Shown here in pieces: positions 10,747 to 22,227 of a stretch of 64,000 nt of DNA; the first letter of the stretch is position 1; each line of letters opens with the position of its first letter. The DNA lies in the NCBI RefSeq assembly GCF_009727055.1, contig NC_052357.1:84156970-84220969 (forward strand), written 5' to 3'. The position numbers and the translations under genes were made by a program. The DNA comes from Benincasa hispida (Eukaryota; Streptophyta; Magnoliopsida; Cucurbitales; Cucurbitaceae). Under the pieces are notes generated by a model. It was not told the origin of the DNA. It saw only the letters and a program-made list of their open reading frames with translations, and did no database searches.

Positions 10747-12528
10747 GAATATATATATGAGTTTCTAATTTGGCGAAGGAACTGGGGTTTGTTTTTTTTT
10801 AAATATATATATACACACACATAGGTAAGCGTGATAGTAAAGAAAAAAAAGAAAGAAAAGGAAAAAAAATCCTTCTCTCTGCGTGGAACCCCCTATTCTT
10901 CGTGTTTTTCTTCTTGACTAGTCGAGGGCCGCTGTTGTCGAATCTCTCTCCCCCTCGTTGTTCGCTCGTTCAGCTGTCGCCCAACCACGGTTAGCCCTCG
11001 CTGTTAATGCCGGATTCCAGTCGTATGCACGACGAAGGCCGTCATTGCTCCAGCCCGTGGACGTCACGCCACTTGATGCTGTTCTTGCAGGTTATCGTGG
11101 AGTGTCCCGTCGCGCCAGACCGCCGTCCGCGCCGTCTAGCCATCGTCGGTCTGTGCGCCGTCAGCCTCCTTTGCTCGTCGAATTATTTGGAATTTGATTG
11201 AATTCCAAGGTTTTTATGGTCGCGGCCCAACGAGATTTGAAGTGTTTTGGCACGTTCTTGGTAACTAGTAAGGTTTCTAAACCATTCGATGTCATCAGTA
11301 ATTTCTGAAATTTGGGGATTCTTATCTAATGGTTGGTTTAAATTTAATTTAGGAGTTTTATGTTGAGATTTTGAGACGTCTAGCAGGTGGTCTAGTACTT
11401 TTAAGGATGATTTTGGCAAGATTTTGATAAGTTATTCGGAGATTGTGGGAACGAATTTCATGTGTTTTGGAATTGGTCTCAAAAGTTAAAATTTAATGTC
11501 ATATTTTGCATTAGGGATCTTGTCCAAGATTTTCAAGTCAAGAAGGGGATTATTTTATCTGTATTTGAGCTTAAACTCAGAGGTAAGTGATGCATTTACC
11601 GGTGTCTCGTGCCAGACGCCTAGTTTAGAATTTCCATGTTATTTATTGAAGTATTGGTAGTATGAATTGCACTTTGCATTACTCATTTAATGCATGAAAT
11701 TGATGTGGGTTATGAGCATGTTGCATTATGTATTATATTATGTTTTATGTTGTGGGACTTTCTATGAGATTTTGTATATGACACATGTTAGATCAATAGA
11801 GGTGATGTACTGTCTCGCCTTGACATGTGTTTTGATACAGGGACCAAAGGGTCCAGTTTTATGTTTTATTTGATAATGTGCCATCATGCCCCTAGGCATG
11901 CATGATCGATGGGTTTATTTGCTTGCTACGACTATGTAAATCGATAGGTTCACTACCATGTTTTATTTGACGATGTGCCATTAGGCCTCTAGACACGCAT
12001 GTTAGGGCGAGACAGGTTATCCTCTTAGTTAGCTAGTTAATTGTCCCACTAGCCCAGGCATTCATGATCCCGGTAATGGGGTCACTTATTGGGTATTTTA
12101 TACTCATCATTTGTATTTATATGTTTTTCAAGTAAGGGCAAGGATACTCGGCGATTGATAAGAGGAATTCGTGACAGTGCCAATGGGACTGAATCGCTTC
12201 CGCATTTGAGTTCATATGTCTTTTTCATATTTTACAATTTTCTTTTCATGAACTTGTTTTTGACAGAATATATGTGTTAGGGATTTTTATTTTTAGTTAA
12301 TTTTCTTTATTTTAAAACTTATGTTTTAGGAGTACCCCGAACGGTATAAACTCTTAAGATAAATTTTTGTTTAAATTATTTATTTAATATAATAGTCCAA
12401 ATTTTTTTCTTATTTTCAATGTAATTATTTATGCATCCATTTTTTTATTTTTTTATTTTGAATGTAATTATTTATGCACGTATGTAGTAACGATCCTATG
12501 AGATGTCTTATAAAGTCAGGTTGTTATA
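10747..12528 (+). mobile_element. Gypsy-1 5' LTR, second segment
   Basis: Collinear with the 3' LTR after ~26150: GGTAAGCGTGA, then a purine-rich leader, a GC-richer block (10900-11200) and GACAGTGCCAATGGGAC near 12173. The reverse complement of the final part matches the start of Gypsy-2's LTR at 31703. It ends GGTTGTTATA just before the PBS. The GC-rich block creates short ORFs in both frames that are LTR sequence, not genes. Confidence 0.8.
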
Positions 12529-12530
12529 GC

Positions 12531-12542
12531 TGGTATCAGAGC
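12531..12542 (+). other. Primer binding site of Gypsy-1
   Basis: TGGTATCAGAGC, the complement of the 3' end of initiator methionine tRNA, 2 bp after the LTR end; would prime minus-strand DNA synthesis. Confidence 0.88.
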
Positions 12543-12719
12543 TTAAGTTTTGGGTTCTGTAGACTGACTATAAGTTCAGATTGTCCTTTTTGGCCATCTA
12601 TGCATTATTCTTCATCGCCAGGTATGTCCATTAAGAAAAGATTCCAGAATATTGTGCACTTTTACGTTGAGTTTATAATCATGATTGACATATTTTATTG
12701 ATAAAGAAATTGTTAAAGA

Positions 12720-13225
12720 ATGATTATGAACGATTGCCAGGAAATGGTACGTGTTAAGGAAGAGGCAATCACAGGATTACTAGAAAGGAGTGAAACCCCA
12801 AAGGACATAATCCAACGATTCAAGATCAAGATCCAGTTCAAGATCAGAATCAACAAATTCAAGATTCACAAGTTCAGGACCCTCCAGTATCAGAGAAGCC
12901 CTTGCTGCCTAGTGGCAGAGAACCCAGACATGAAGTCGAGCCCAAAACATGGCTATGCCTTCATAGATACTGATACCCTTAGCCGTCTCGATGGAGTTCA
13001 TTGATTAGGCAGCAGGTATAGGGGAAGCAATCACATCAACGATATTGAGTAAGGTGAAGGAAATGTTGGACGAGAAAATGGTCCAGTTTGCCCAGTCCCA
13101 TAAATTACCACCCCACAAGTTCAGGCATTGTAAGTTCATATTCAAAACTTAACCCAGAACCAGAACATGTTGGACCTTTCAATGGAGGCCAAATACTTGC
13201 GGCATTTTAAGAAATACACCCCCCG
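12720..13225 (+). pseudogene. Gypsy-1 gag, N-terminal part
   Basis: The reading frames carry a Q/K-rich low-complexity leader made of repeated TTCAAGATC-type phrases (12818-12880), matched in Gypsy-2 at 53760-53860. A conserved stretch leading to the capsid ends at LRHFKKYTPRT at 13196-13230. Several stops interrupt it. The next residues of the capsid start (GSLKDPINVELW) resume at 14643 after the inserted LTR. Confidence 0.75.
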
Positions 13226-13230
13226 CACCT
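13226..13230. repeat. Target-site duplication CACCT, left copy
   Basis: Repeated at 14633-14637 on the far side of the solo LTR. Confidence 0.85.
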
Positions 13231-14632
13231 TGATGCGGTCATAACATACGATAAAATGAGTGTTAATTGTGATGCTATAACACATTGCCTTATCTAATTG
13301 AACCCAAGTACAAGCTCAATTAGAACTTTAGTGAGTCCAGGATCGAACTTAGGAATTTCTTTACAAGTATGCAATGAAATCTAATGCCTTGATCTTGATG
13401 CAATTGATTATAGATCAGATTGATTTTTGGTAATACTTAAACATTAAGTTCTGTGCGATTGGGGGAGGGGGGAGGGTCTATAATTTTAGTGAAACAGTAT
13501 ATGCAATGGTAGAGTTAAGAAGAATGTTTGCTAACAATTCCTAAGTGAATATATAAACCATGCTTTCATGCGATACACATATTATTAGAACTTACATTTC
13601 TCAGTGTACATGGCCACATTATCCTATCTTTAGGGCATGCGACGCGTGTGTAATGCAAAAGATGTTACCTATTTCTAAGAAACCTCTCTTCTTGTTTTAT
13701 GAGTTCTAAATCTCTAATTTTCTCAAATTGAGATTTAAGCTACTTAGGGTAATACTCTGAGTTATCCAAGTATTTCATTAGGCATACATAAAACAATTAA
13801 AACACATGAGTTAAATATTACTTAGTTCATGTTAGCTAGATGCTTCTCAACCCATGAAAGATTTTAATTGCTCATAATGAATAAAGAGATCATGTATGAA
13901 AGTTGAAATGAATATGTATTCATACTAAATAAATAAGTCTTTACAATGCTTAAACAATACAAATATGCTTTAAGATAAAAAATAGAGAAAGGGAGTCAAG
14001 TCATGGTGCACAATTCCTTGTTTCCCTCAGCTTCCTAAATGATTGCTTCACTGTAAGTATTTAAAGATGGAGTTCCTCTCCTGTTCCTATAGGAAACTGA
14101 AGCTCTCACTAAGGTTTTTGAATGAATGTAAGAGAAAGGGGCTCATTTGATAGAATTTTTACTCTTGACTCTTCTCTTTGCACGTTCCTCTCTCTTCTTA
14201 GGACAACGTTTCTTCTCTTACTTATGATTGTGTTGATAAGGTGCATTAAATTCCATACATGCACCGCCTGCTGCACGTCAGAAGTTCATTGGCCCTACAA
14301 TGAAGCATTCTTATTAGCCACGAACTCAATCTTTGATTTGACTTCCACCATCCAAGTGTCGTGCCATATCCCATCGCCTGAAGTCACCGACTCGCCTCGT
14401 TATGCGATCATGTGTTAGCGTTGAGATTTCTCATTTGATTGCATCATTAGTCATTTTGCACTTAAACATAATGATTTAGTTTTAAAATAGACAGATTAGG
14501 TGTGGAGTGCGTGCGATCGCATGCTGCAATTATTTCTATGAATTTTCTTAGCAAATTGTCACATTTTCAGAGTTTTTTTCTAATTATTTTAGATAAAATA
14601 AGCAAAATAACTAGTATTTTTACAAGTTATCA
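13231..14632 (-). mobile_element. Solo LTR of a Tat/Athila-type gypsy family
   Basis: 1402 bp, + strand TGATGCGGTC...AGTTATCA with 5-bp TSD CACCT. Read on the - strand it starts TGATAACTTGTAAAAATACT, a start I know from Tat/Athila-type gypsy LTRs whose PPT end is usually followed by TGATAAC. It interrupts the gag capsid codons of Gypsy-1 cleanly. The GGGGGAGGGGGGAGGG run near 13461 is a notable purine tract inside it. Confidence 0.82.
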
Positions 14633-14637
14633 CACCT
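14633..14637. repeat. Target-site duplication CACCT, right copy
   Basis: Matches 13226-13230. Confidence 0.85.
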
Positions 14638-15370
14638 TTAATGGGTCACTGAAGGACCCTATTAATGTAGAGTTATGGTTGTCGACTATTGAGACAATTT
14701 TCCATTATCTGAAACACCAGAAGATCAGAAAGTGCAGTGTGTTTTCTTCATGCTCATTAATAAAGCACAAATTTGGTGGCAGTCGGCGGAGAGGATGATA
14801 GGTGCAGGATGTGAACCAATGACGTGCGAGCAGTTCAATGAGCACTTCTATGCAAAGTACTTCTCTACTAACTTGAGGTACAATAAGCAGAAGTCGTTCT
14901 TGGATTTGAGACAAGGGCACATGTCTGTGGAGGAGTATGACTAGGAGTTTGACACACTATCTCGTTTTGCTCCAAAATTGGTTGCTACAGAGGCTATGAG
15001 GGTAGAATGATTCGTCGAAAGTTTGGAGGATGAAATACAGGGTTTTGTGCGAGCCTTTAAATTGACCACTTATGCAAAAGCACTACGTTTGGCAGTTGAG
15101 ATGGACTTCCAATAAGGAAGCGAGCATTTAAGGACGTTTGGCATAACACCTTCTTTAAGTAAGAAGAGGAAGGAAGATCAGAAGGCTTATGAGCCTAAGT
15201 CCTAGCAAAAGAGCCAAAACTCTGATCGAAACTTCAAGCAACAGGTCGTTGAGTCGGGAAGGGTAGAGAGAAACTGACTAGTGTGTAATTCTTGTGGGTG
15301 ATATCTCTAGGGACAATGTTTGGCTGGCTTTGGGGTCTGTTTTCATTGCAAGTAGGAGGGGCACCCGGTT
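14638..15370 (+). pseudogene. Gypsy-1 gag capsid and zinc knuckles
   Basis: GSLKDPINVELWLSTIETIF begins the retrotransposon gag capsid domain (near 14643), followed by QIWWQSAERM, QFNEHFYAKYF, LDLRQGHMSVEEYD and FDTLSRFAPKLV. A basic linker and two zinc-knuckle remnants follow: a broken CNSCG... near 15288 and CFHCK-x-EGHPVDKC near 15338-15379. Stops near 14942, 15008, 15113, 15205 and 15274 inactivate it. The short MULE inserted exactly at the final D-K-C codons of the second knuckle. Confidence 0.83.
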
Positions 15371-15379
15371 GATAAATGC
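15371..15379. repeat. 9-bp target-site duplication GATAAATGC, left copy
   Basis: Identical to 16163-16171; codes for D-K-C of the gag zinc knuckle. Confidence 0.9.
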
Positions 15380-16162
15380 CTAAGAAGCACAGACACAGAT
15401 ACGATATGATACAACGATATGTTAATTTCTAAAAAACTAAGATACGAATACGTCGAAGATATATATTTATATATCTAGTTAATTGTTATAATACTTATTT
15501 TAAGTTAGATTAAAATAGATTGAAGAAGAGAATGAAAAGTAGAATCTTAAGATTGAAGAATGAAGTTGTGGATGAAGGGGGTGTGAATCATGATTTAAAT
15601 AGTGAAAGAGAAGATAAGAATGAAGATTTAATTATGTTTCGGGTTTTTTTAATTTTTTTTTTATGTTTTTATCATTTTTAATTTATTTTGTTTTAGATTG
15701 CTCAATTTAAGTGGACTTTTATGTTTGGAAGTGATTTTAAAATGGTTGAAACCATTTTTGTCATTTTCAAAATCACTATGAAACATGTTTAATTCTTCAA
15801 AACTAATTTTGATGATATGAAAATTGTATTTAAAAGTGTAAAATTGAAAACTAAATTAATTTTGAGTAATTAAAAGTGTGTTTTTGAGTGATTTTAAAAA
15901 TGAAAAAAAGTGATTTTTGATGATTTTAAAATCTCTCCTAAACATGTGGGTTGGGTTTTTTAAATGGTTAGGCTTAAATTTGAAAAAAAAAAATTGACCC
16001 ACGTATCCTCTTCATGTATCTGGTAGCAGATACGCATATCTGAAAATTAAAAAAAAAAAAATCAGATACTTCAAATCACGTATCAGACACGTACTACGTA
16101 TCTATATCGTATCCGTATCTGATATTGATTCTCTGCACAATTAGAAGTATCGGTGCTTCCTA
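15380..16162. mobile_element. Non-autonomous MULE-type element, 783 bp
   Basis: Flanked by a perfect 9-bp TSD, the hallmark of Mutator-like elements. The left end CTAAGAAGCACAGACAC is the inverted counterpart of the right end, read TAGGAAGCACCGATAC. Both arms continue with repeated GATACGATAC / GTATCCGTATC phrases. No transposase; the interior is AT-rich. Elements with GAAGCACCGACAC-type ends are widespread in dicots (recall). Confidence 0.88.
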
Positions 16163-16171
16163 GATAAATGC
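16163..16171. repeat. 9-bp target-site duplication GATAAATGC, right copy
   Basis: Matches 15371-15379. Confidence 0.9.
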
Positions 16172-16557
16172 TCTAGTAGAAACACACCAGGTTACGAAAG
16201 TCAATCTGTAGGTCATGGACAGAAGGATTCGAGCAGACACCAGCAACAGCAAGCTCGTGTTTACTCAACCATTCGATAGGAAGCCGAGAAGCCAGACACT
16301 GTTGTGACAGGTACGCTCCCAATTTTGAGACACTATGTGTTAGTGTTGTTTGATTCTGGATCATCTCATTTATTCATATCATCAGTATTTGTTAAGCATG
16401 CCATGTTAGAGTTAGAGCCTTTGCACTATGTTTTATTAGTTTTTACTCCGTCGAAAGAAATTATGTTAGCGAAAGAAAAGATAAAAGCATGTCAAATTGA
16501 ATTAGTGAATCGTATGCTATATGTACTTTAATAGTCTTAGACATGCGTGATTTTGAT
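16172..16557 (+). pseudogene. Gypsy-1 aspartic protease
   Basis: The frame from 16304 gives TLPILRHYVLVLFDSGSSHL with the retroviral-type active site D-S-G-S-S-H intact at ~16352-16369, then FVKHAMLELEPL, and a tail ending VLDMRDFDV. The coding frame continues after the F1b solo LTR as ILGMDWLVVNHAS at 18472, the conserved end of gypsy proteases. A frameshift near 16530 and upstream stops remain. Confidence 0.85.
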
Positions 16558-16562
16558 GTGAT
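16558..16562. repeat. Target-site duplication GTGAT, left copy
   Basis: Repeated at 18469-18473; lies in the codons for D-V-I of the protease end. Confidence 0.9.
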
Positions 16563-18468
16563 TGTTAGAGTTAGAAAACACGCAGTGGAAGTAAAACAGA
16601 TCATTAAACATTCTAATTCATTAATTTTGACTTTAAATTAAGCATACTCATAAACTAACAAGAGGGTTTCATGACATATCTTTAAAGAAACACTTGGAAC
16701 TCTAATCCAGCTGCAAATCTTCTCCAAATCAGCTTGTGAACCACCTCAAGGCCTTCCCTACTATCCTCTTGGTACCTTAGATTGAGTTGTGGGACTCAAA
16801 ATAAGCTTGAATTAAGGAAAAATGGAGAAAAATATCACTGGTTTAAGACAGTGTGAAGAACACTTCTTCACAGCAATTTTTCAGCCAAATGCAACCCTTT
16901 GCATACCCCAAATTCCACTTCAATCTTCAGTATTTATTGCATAACTATCATGCAAACAACATTGCTGCATGAATTGCTGCTCATGCTTGAAAGATTGACT
17001 CAAGACTATGGTGGAGAGTGTGTGAATAAGTTGAATAGAAAGTGGAGAAATTCATTTTTTGGGAATTTCTATTTTCTATCTTTTTCAATTTTGAGTTTCT
17101 AAAATCAATTTTTGTTTTAAAAAATGAAGTCTTTATTAATTTTACAAAATTAATTCAATAATTAATTTTCTAATAAAATTAATAATAAATAATTAAACAA
17201 TTTAATTAGAATAATTTAATATCAAATATTAAATTAATTTTAACACTATCCACGAATCCCTATTCATGAATTTAATATTTAAATCATATTTAAATATTAA
17301 TTGACTCTCCAATTTCATTTAGTTCCAAAATTAAACGCGTAATTATATCACATATAATTACTAATTCCCTTAATTTGGATTTGAACGTTTCAAATCAACT
17401 TATCACGCTATTCTAAGGCAAATCCATTTGTGTGCTAGTAGAGGGACTTCGTGGACCTACAGATCATGGGCTTCAATGATCCGAGATTAATTGGCTAAAC
17501 TCTTTACATCGAATAACCTTCATTCGTTAACTATTGGGTCACTCCACTAAAGCCCAGATTTGCACTCCACTCACTGTAGATATATTATGTCCACTCGATA
17601 TAACCATGATTAGTAAGTTAATCCTTCATGGGTTGTTCGTAATAACGGCTGGGTCAAATGTCTGTTTTACCCTCGAGATTACCTCTTGTTCCTTAAGTCT
17701 CACTGATTCTCTAATGAACAATTGGTTTGTGATCTAATCATAAAACCGAGTCCCTCTTGGGTCAATGAGAGGGTGGAGCCCCTTGTTGAAGACCTAGAGT
17801 CAGTACTTAAGGAAACAACCTCTCTACTATCCTTAAAAGTGGGTAGAAATAAATTCCATCTTGCACCCTATGTCCCTAGCTACCTACCCGATCTTACCCT
17901 TGAAATGGAGGTTTATTGAGTCGGCGCTGTTAAGCTAACTCTCACTTATGCAAATCTAAGGATAATCCCGAATAAATAGGAGTTCATAGTTAGCTCAGGA
18001 TTAAGATCAAGTTACCTAGGTCATCACTTTGAAATAGTCAGTTTTAAATAATAAACAACGTTATAAAGTAAGAGTGACTTATTTCATGGTCTGATCTAGT
18101 GCAAACTCATTGCACAGGACCCCACTTCTCATGTCATAACATGTATGAATTAAGATCATTTCGTCTGTAGCACTTTATAGCTCTTTGTAACAACTACAGA
18201 GTGAGCCGCATCCGATAGTGTTACCAGAATAAGACACCCAACCTTATTCATATACCATAGACCATTTTGACTATTTAGACGAACCTGATTCACTTTTATG
18301 TCTCCACATAAAGTTCAAGTATTCTTATAATAGTCATGCACTTTTAGTTTATTGGATTTATTTCTAAAATGAAATAAGCAATTTCATATATTCAATAACA
18401 ACTTAGTGAATTTTCAGAATAAGTTTCATTGTTTACAAACTACGAGTTTTAGGACATAAAACCCAACA
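16563..18468 (-). mobile_element. Solo LTR of Copia family F1 (copy F1b)
   Basis: 1906 bp, + strand TGTTAGAG...CCCAACA with perfect TSD GTGAT. On the - strand it starts TGTTGGGTTTTATGTCC and matches F1a (440-2369) throughout. Removing it and one TSD restores the reading frame across the protease end, so it is a clean later insertion. Confidence 0.9.
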
Positions 18469-18473
18469 GTGAT
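18469..18473. repeat. Target-site duplication GTGAT, right copy
   Basis: Matches 16558-16562. Confidence 0.9.
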
Positions 18474-19910
18474 ATTGGGTATGGATTGGTTGGTTGTTAA
18501 CCATGCCAGTACAGACTGCTCTCGCAAGGTGATTTTTAACCCTCCTACGGGAGCTAGTTTAAGTTTAAAAGGGTCAAGATCGTAGTCTTGCCCAAAATAA
18601 TTTCAGCTATGAAAGCTAGTAAATTACCTAACCAAGGTACTTGGAGTATCTTGGCCAATGTGGTTTACACTAGTGAAGCTGAGGTCTTCTTGACTTCAGA
18701 GCCAGTGGTAAGAGATTATTTAGATGTTTTTATAAAGGATCTCTTGGGGTTTCCACCTTATCGAGAGATAGATTTTACAATCAAGTTGGAGCTAGGCACA
18801 ACTTTTATCTCGAAGGCTCCATATAGAATGACCCTAGCGGAGTTGAAGGAGCTCAAAATTTAGTTGCAGGAATTTCTTGATAAGGGTTTTATACGATCAA
18901 GTGTATCACTTTGGGGAGCACCAATGTTATTTGTGAAAAAGAAGGATGAGTCACTATGCCTATGCATTGACTATAGGGAGTTGAACAAAGCAACAATCAA
19001 GAACAAGTACCCTTTTCCTAGGATTGATGACTTGTTCGTTCAGCTAAGGGGTTACAGTTTTCTCTAAGATTAATCTTCGTTCAAGATACCATCAGTTTAG
19101 GATAAAAAACAATTATATTCCCAAGAATGCGTTCCATTCCAGATATGGACATTATGAGTTCATTGTAATATGGTTTGGCCTGAAAAACGCCCCGACAATG
19201 TTTATGGACCTAATGAATAAGGTATTCAAGGAATTTCTTGCCACTTTTGTGATAGTTTTTATGGACATTATCTTGGTTTACTCCAATATGGAGGTAGTGC
19301 ATGAGAGTTATCTGCAAAAGGTTTTGGAGACTCTAAGGGCGAATAAGTTATATGCCAAGTTTTCTAGAGTTTTGGTTGAGGCAAGTGTACTTTCTAAGAC
19401 ATGTGGTATCGAAGGAAGGAGTACCTACTGACTACGCAAAGGTTGAGGTAGTTATGAGTTGGTCTCATCCAACCACAGTCAGTGAGGTGCATAGTTTCCT
19501 GGGGTTGGTAGGCTATTATTGTTGTTTTGTGAAGGATTTTTCTCGCATAGCCACTCATTTGACTTAGTTGACCAGAAAACGAGCTTCATTTGTTTGGAAT
19601 AAGGCTTGTGAAGATAGTTTTCAAAATCTCAAATAGAAGTTGGTTTCTGCTCTAGTTCTTACAATACTAGATGGATCAGGAAGTTTTGTTATCTACAGTG
19701 ATGCCTCCAAGAAAGGTTTGGGGTGTGTGTTGATGCAACAGAGCAAAGTGGTTGCTTATGCCTCTCGGCAGTTAAAGAATCATGAACGAAACTACCCCAC
19801 ACATGAGTTGGAGTTGGCAGCGATGGTTTTTACCTTGAAGATTTTGAGACATTACTTGTATGGAGAGAGGATACAAATTTTCATGGATCACAAAAGTCTG
19901 AAGTAATTTT
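18474..19910 (+). pseudogene. Gypsy-1 reverse transcriptase and RNase H
   Basis: RT blocks in order: the pre-RT segment with REIDFTIKLELGTTFISKAP (~18764), [20 protein letters not shown] (~18873), [20 protein letters not shown] (~18960), RSRYHQFRI (~19076) and the catalytic box at 19258-19284. The box reads FMDIILVYS where the family has F-x-DDILVYS, so the second Asp is gone. RNase [20 protein letters not shown] (~19684), [20 protein letters not shown] (~19758) and MDHKSLK near 19884. Stops at 18861, 19065 and 19566 and frameshifts inactivate it. Confidence 0.87.
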
Positions 19911-20411
19911 TCACTCAAAGGGAGTTAAATATGAGACAACGTAAATGGACTGAATTAGTGAAGGATTATGATTGTGAGATTTTGTATCACCTAGGCAAGG
20001 TGAATGTAGTGGCAGATGCCCTGAGTAGAAACATAACCCATTTAGCAGCTCTAATTACTAGATAGACTTATATGTGTTAGGATTTCGAATGAGCTGAGAT
20101 TGCAGTAGCAGTTAGAGAAGCCACTTCATAGTTGGCACAGTTGACAGTACAGTTAACCTTGAGATGGAGAATTATTGATGCTCAATAGGGTGACGCTTAC
20201 CATCTTGAGAAATTGTGTCAAGTGGAGTTAGGTCGAGACAATGAATTTTCAGTATCTTCAGATCATTGCCTTCTTTATCAAGGGAATTTATGTGTACCTA
20301 CAGACAGTGACCATAAAAATGAATTGTCGATAGATGCTCACTGTTCCCCATTCTCGATTCATCCTGGCAGCACCAAGATATATCAAGACCTGAAATGGCT
20401 TTACTGGTGGT
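19911..20411 (+). pseudogene. Gypsy-1 RNase H tail and integrase zinc-binding region
   Basis: Continues with [30 protein letters not shown] near 20005 (conserved linker between RNase H and integrase), and the integrase N-terminal part LCVPTDSD near 20290 and HPGSTKIYQDLKWLYWWYD at 20360-20416, which carries the conserved H of the HHCC finger. The F1c LTR inserted between WWYD and MKRD. Confidence 0.83.
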
Positions 20412-20416
20412 ATGAT
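20412..20416. repeat. Target-site duplication ATGAT, left copy
   Basis: ATGAT precedes the LTR; ATGAT at 24653-24657 precedes the resumed integrase codons. Confidence 0.7.
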
Positions 20417-22227
20417 TGTTAGAGTTAACAAGCAAGAGGCAGAAGTAATTAGGATCTTAAGCACTCTAATTCCATCAATTTTAGCATAAAAACATGCATG
20501 TTCAATAAGAGAAAATAGGGTTTTGAAGTTATACCTTTGAAGAACTCTTTAATCTCTAAATACAGCTTGAATTTCCTCAACAATTCCTTGTAAACCACCA
20601 CTTGATCTTCCTTACTATCCTCTAGGACCTTAGATTGAAAGGTGGATTCCAAAATGAGTTAGAATTAAAGGGAATAAGAGAGAATTTTTAAGTGTTTGAA
20701 GAACATGAGAAAACCCCTTTTCTCTCTTCAAAACATTCAACGTACCTCATTTTCTCAACAAAATCAATTGTTTTTGTCAAGCTAAACATGCAATCAACAT
20801 TTGATGAGAGCTTGACACCAAGATTTCATGATCAAGGTGGAATGTTTTAGTTTGGAAAAAACCACTAAGTATTATTTCAATTTTTTTAAATTGAATTCAA
20901 AATTCAATTTCCAAATTTTGAAATCAAAATTTTAAAAATAAAACGAAATTATTAATTCAATAATTAATATTCTTTAATTTTACCAAAACTTAATTCTATA
21001 ATTAATTTTTGAATAAAATTAATTCTTAATAGTTAATTCAATAATTTAATTAATTTAATATCAAATATTAAATGAGTTAAACTCCAATTCTTCAAACATG
21101 AATCCCTATTAACATTTTTAATATTTAAATCAAATTTAAACATTATTCAATTGTCCAATTTCGTTTAATTTGATAATTAAACGTGTAATTATATCGTACA
21201 TAATTATTGATTCCCTTAATTCGAATTTGAACGCTTCAAATTTACTCACAAGGTTTAATCCATTTGTGAGCTAGTAGGGGGACCTAACGGACCTAAAGAT
21301 CATGGGTTCCAACTCCGAGGTTAATTTGCTGAACTCTTTAAACCAAACTAATCAACATCTGTAAACACTTCAAATTTACTCATCATGCTATTCTAAGGTT
21401 TAATCCATTTGTGAGCTAATAGGGAGACCTAACGGACCTACAGATCATGGGTTCCAACAATCCAAGATTAATTTACTGAACTCTTTAAACTGAATTAATT
21501 AACATCTGTTAACTATCGCACTCACCTTACTGTAGATATATTTTTTTTCCATTCGATATAACCATAATCAGTAAGTCAACCCTTTACAGGTTGTTCGTAA
21601 TAATAGTTGGGTCAAAAGCTGTTTTATCCCCGAGATTACATCTTGCTTTTTAACTGCCACTAATCCTCTAAAGAAAAATTAGTTTTTGATCTAATCACCA
21701 AACCGAGTCCCTTTTTGGCCAATGAGAGGGTGAAGCCCCTTGATAAAAAACCAGAGTCAGTACTTAAGGGAACAACCTCTCTATTATCCCTAAAAGCGAG
21801 TAGGAGTGAATTCCGTCTTGCACCCTATGTCCCCAGCTATCTACCTATTCTTACCCTTGAAATGGAGGGTTTATTGAGTCGATGTTGTTGAGCCAACCCT
21901 CGTCCATGCAAATATAAGGATAATCCCGAATAAACAGAAGTTCATAGTTAACTCAGGATTAAGGTCAAGTTACCCAGGTCATCACTTTGAATTAGTCAGT
22001 CTTAAATAGTATACAATGTTTTAAAATAAGAGTGGCTTATTTCTTGGTCAGGTCTTATACAAACTCTTTGTATAGGATGCCTCCACTCACATGTCTTCAC
22101 ATGAACGATTCAGGATCACATCATTTGTACTAAATACAAAGTGGTCCGCATCTAGTATTGTCCCTAGAATAAGGTACCCAACTTTATCTGTATACTATAG
22201 ACCATTTTGGCTATCTACTTGAACTTG

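Noticed and set aside
10958..11201. Arg-rich ORFs of 79 and 64 codons
   Set aside because: They fall in the GC-rich part of the Gypsy-1 5' LTR; the equivalent part of the 3' LTR (26280-26440) does not keep the frame.
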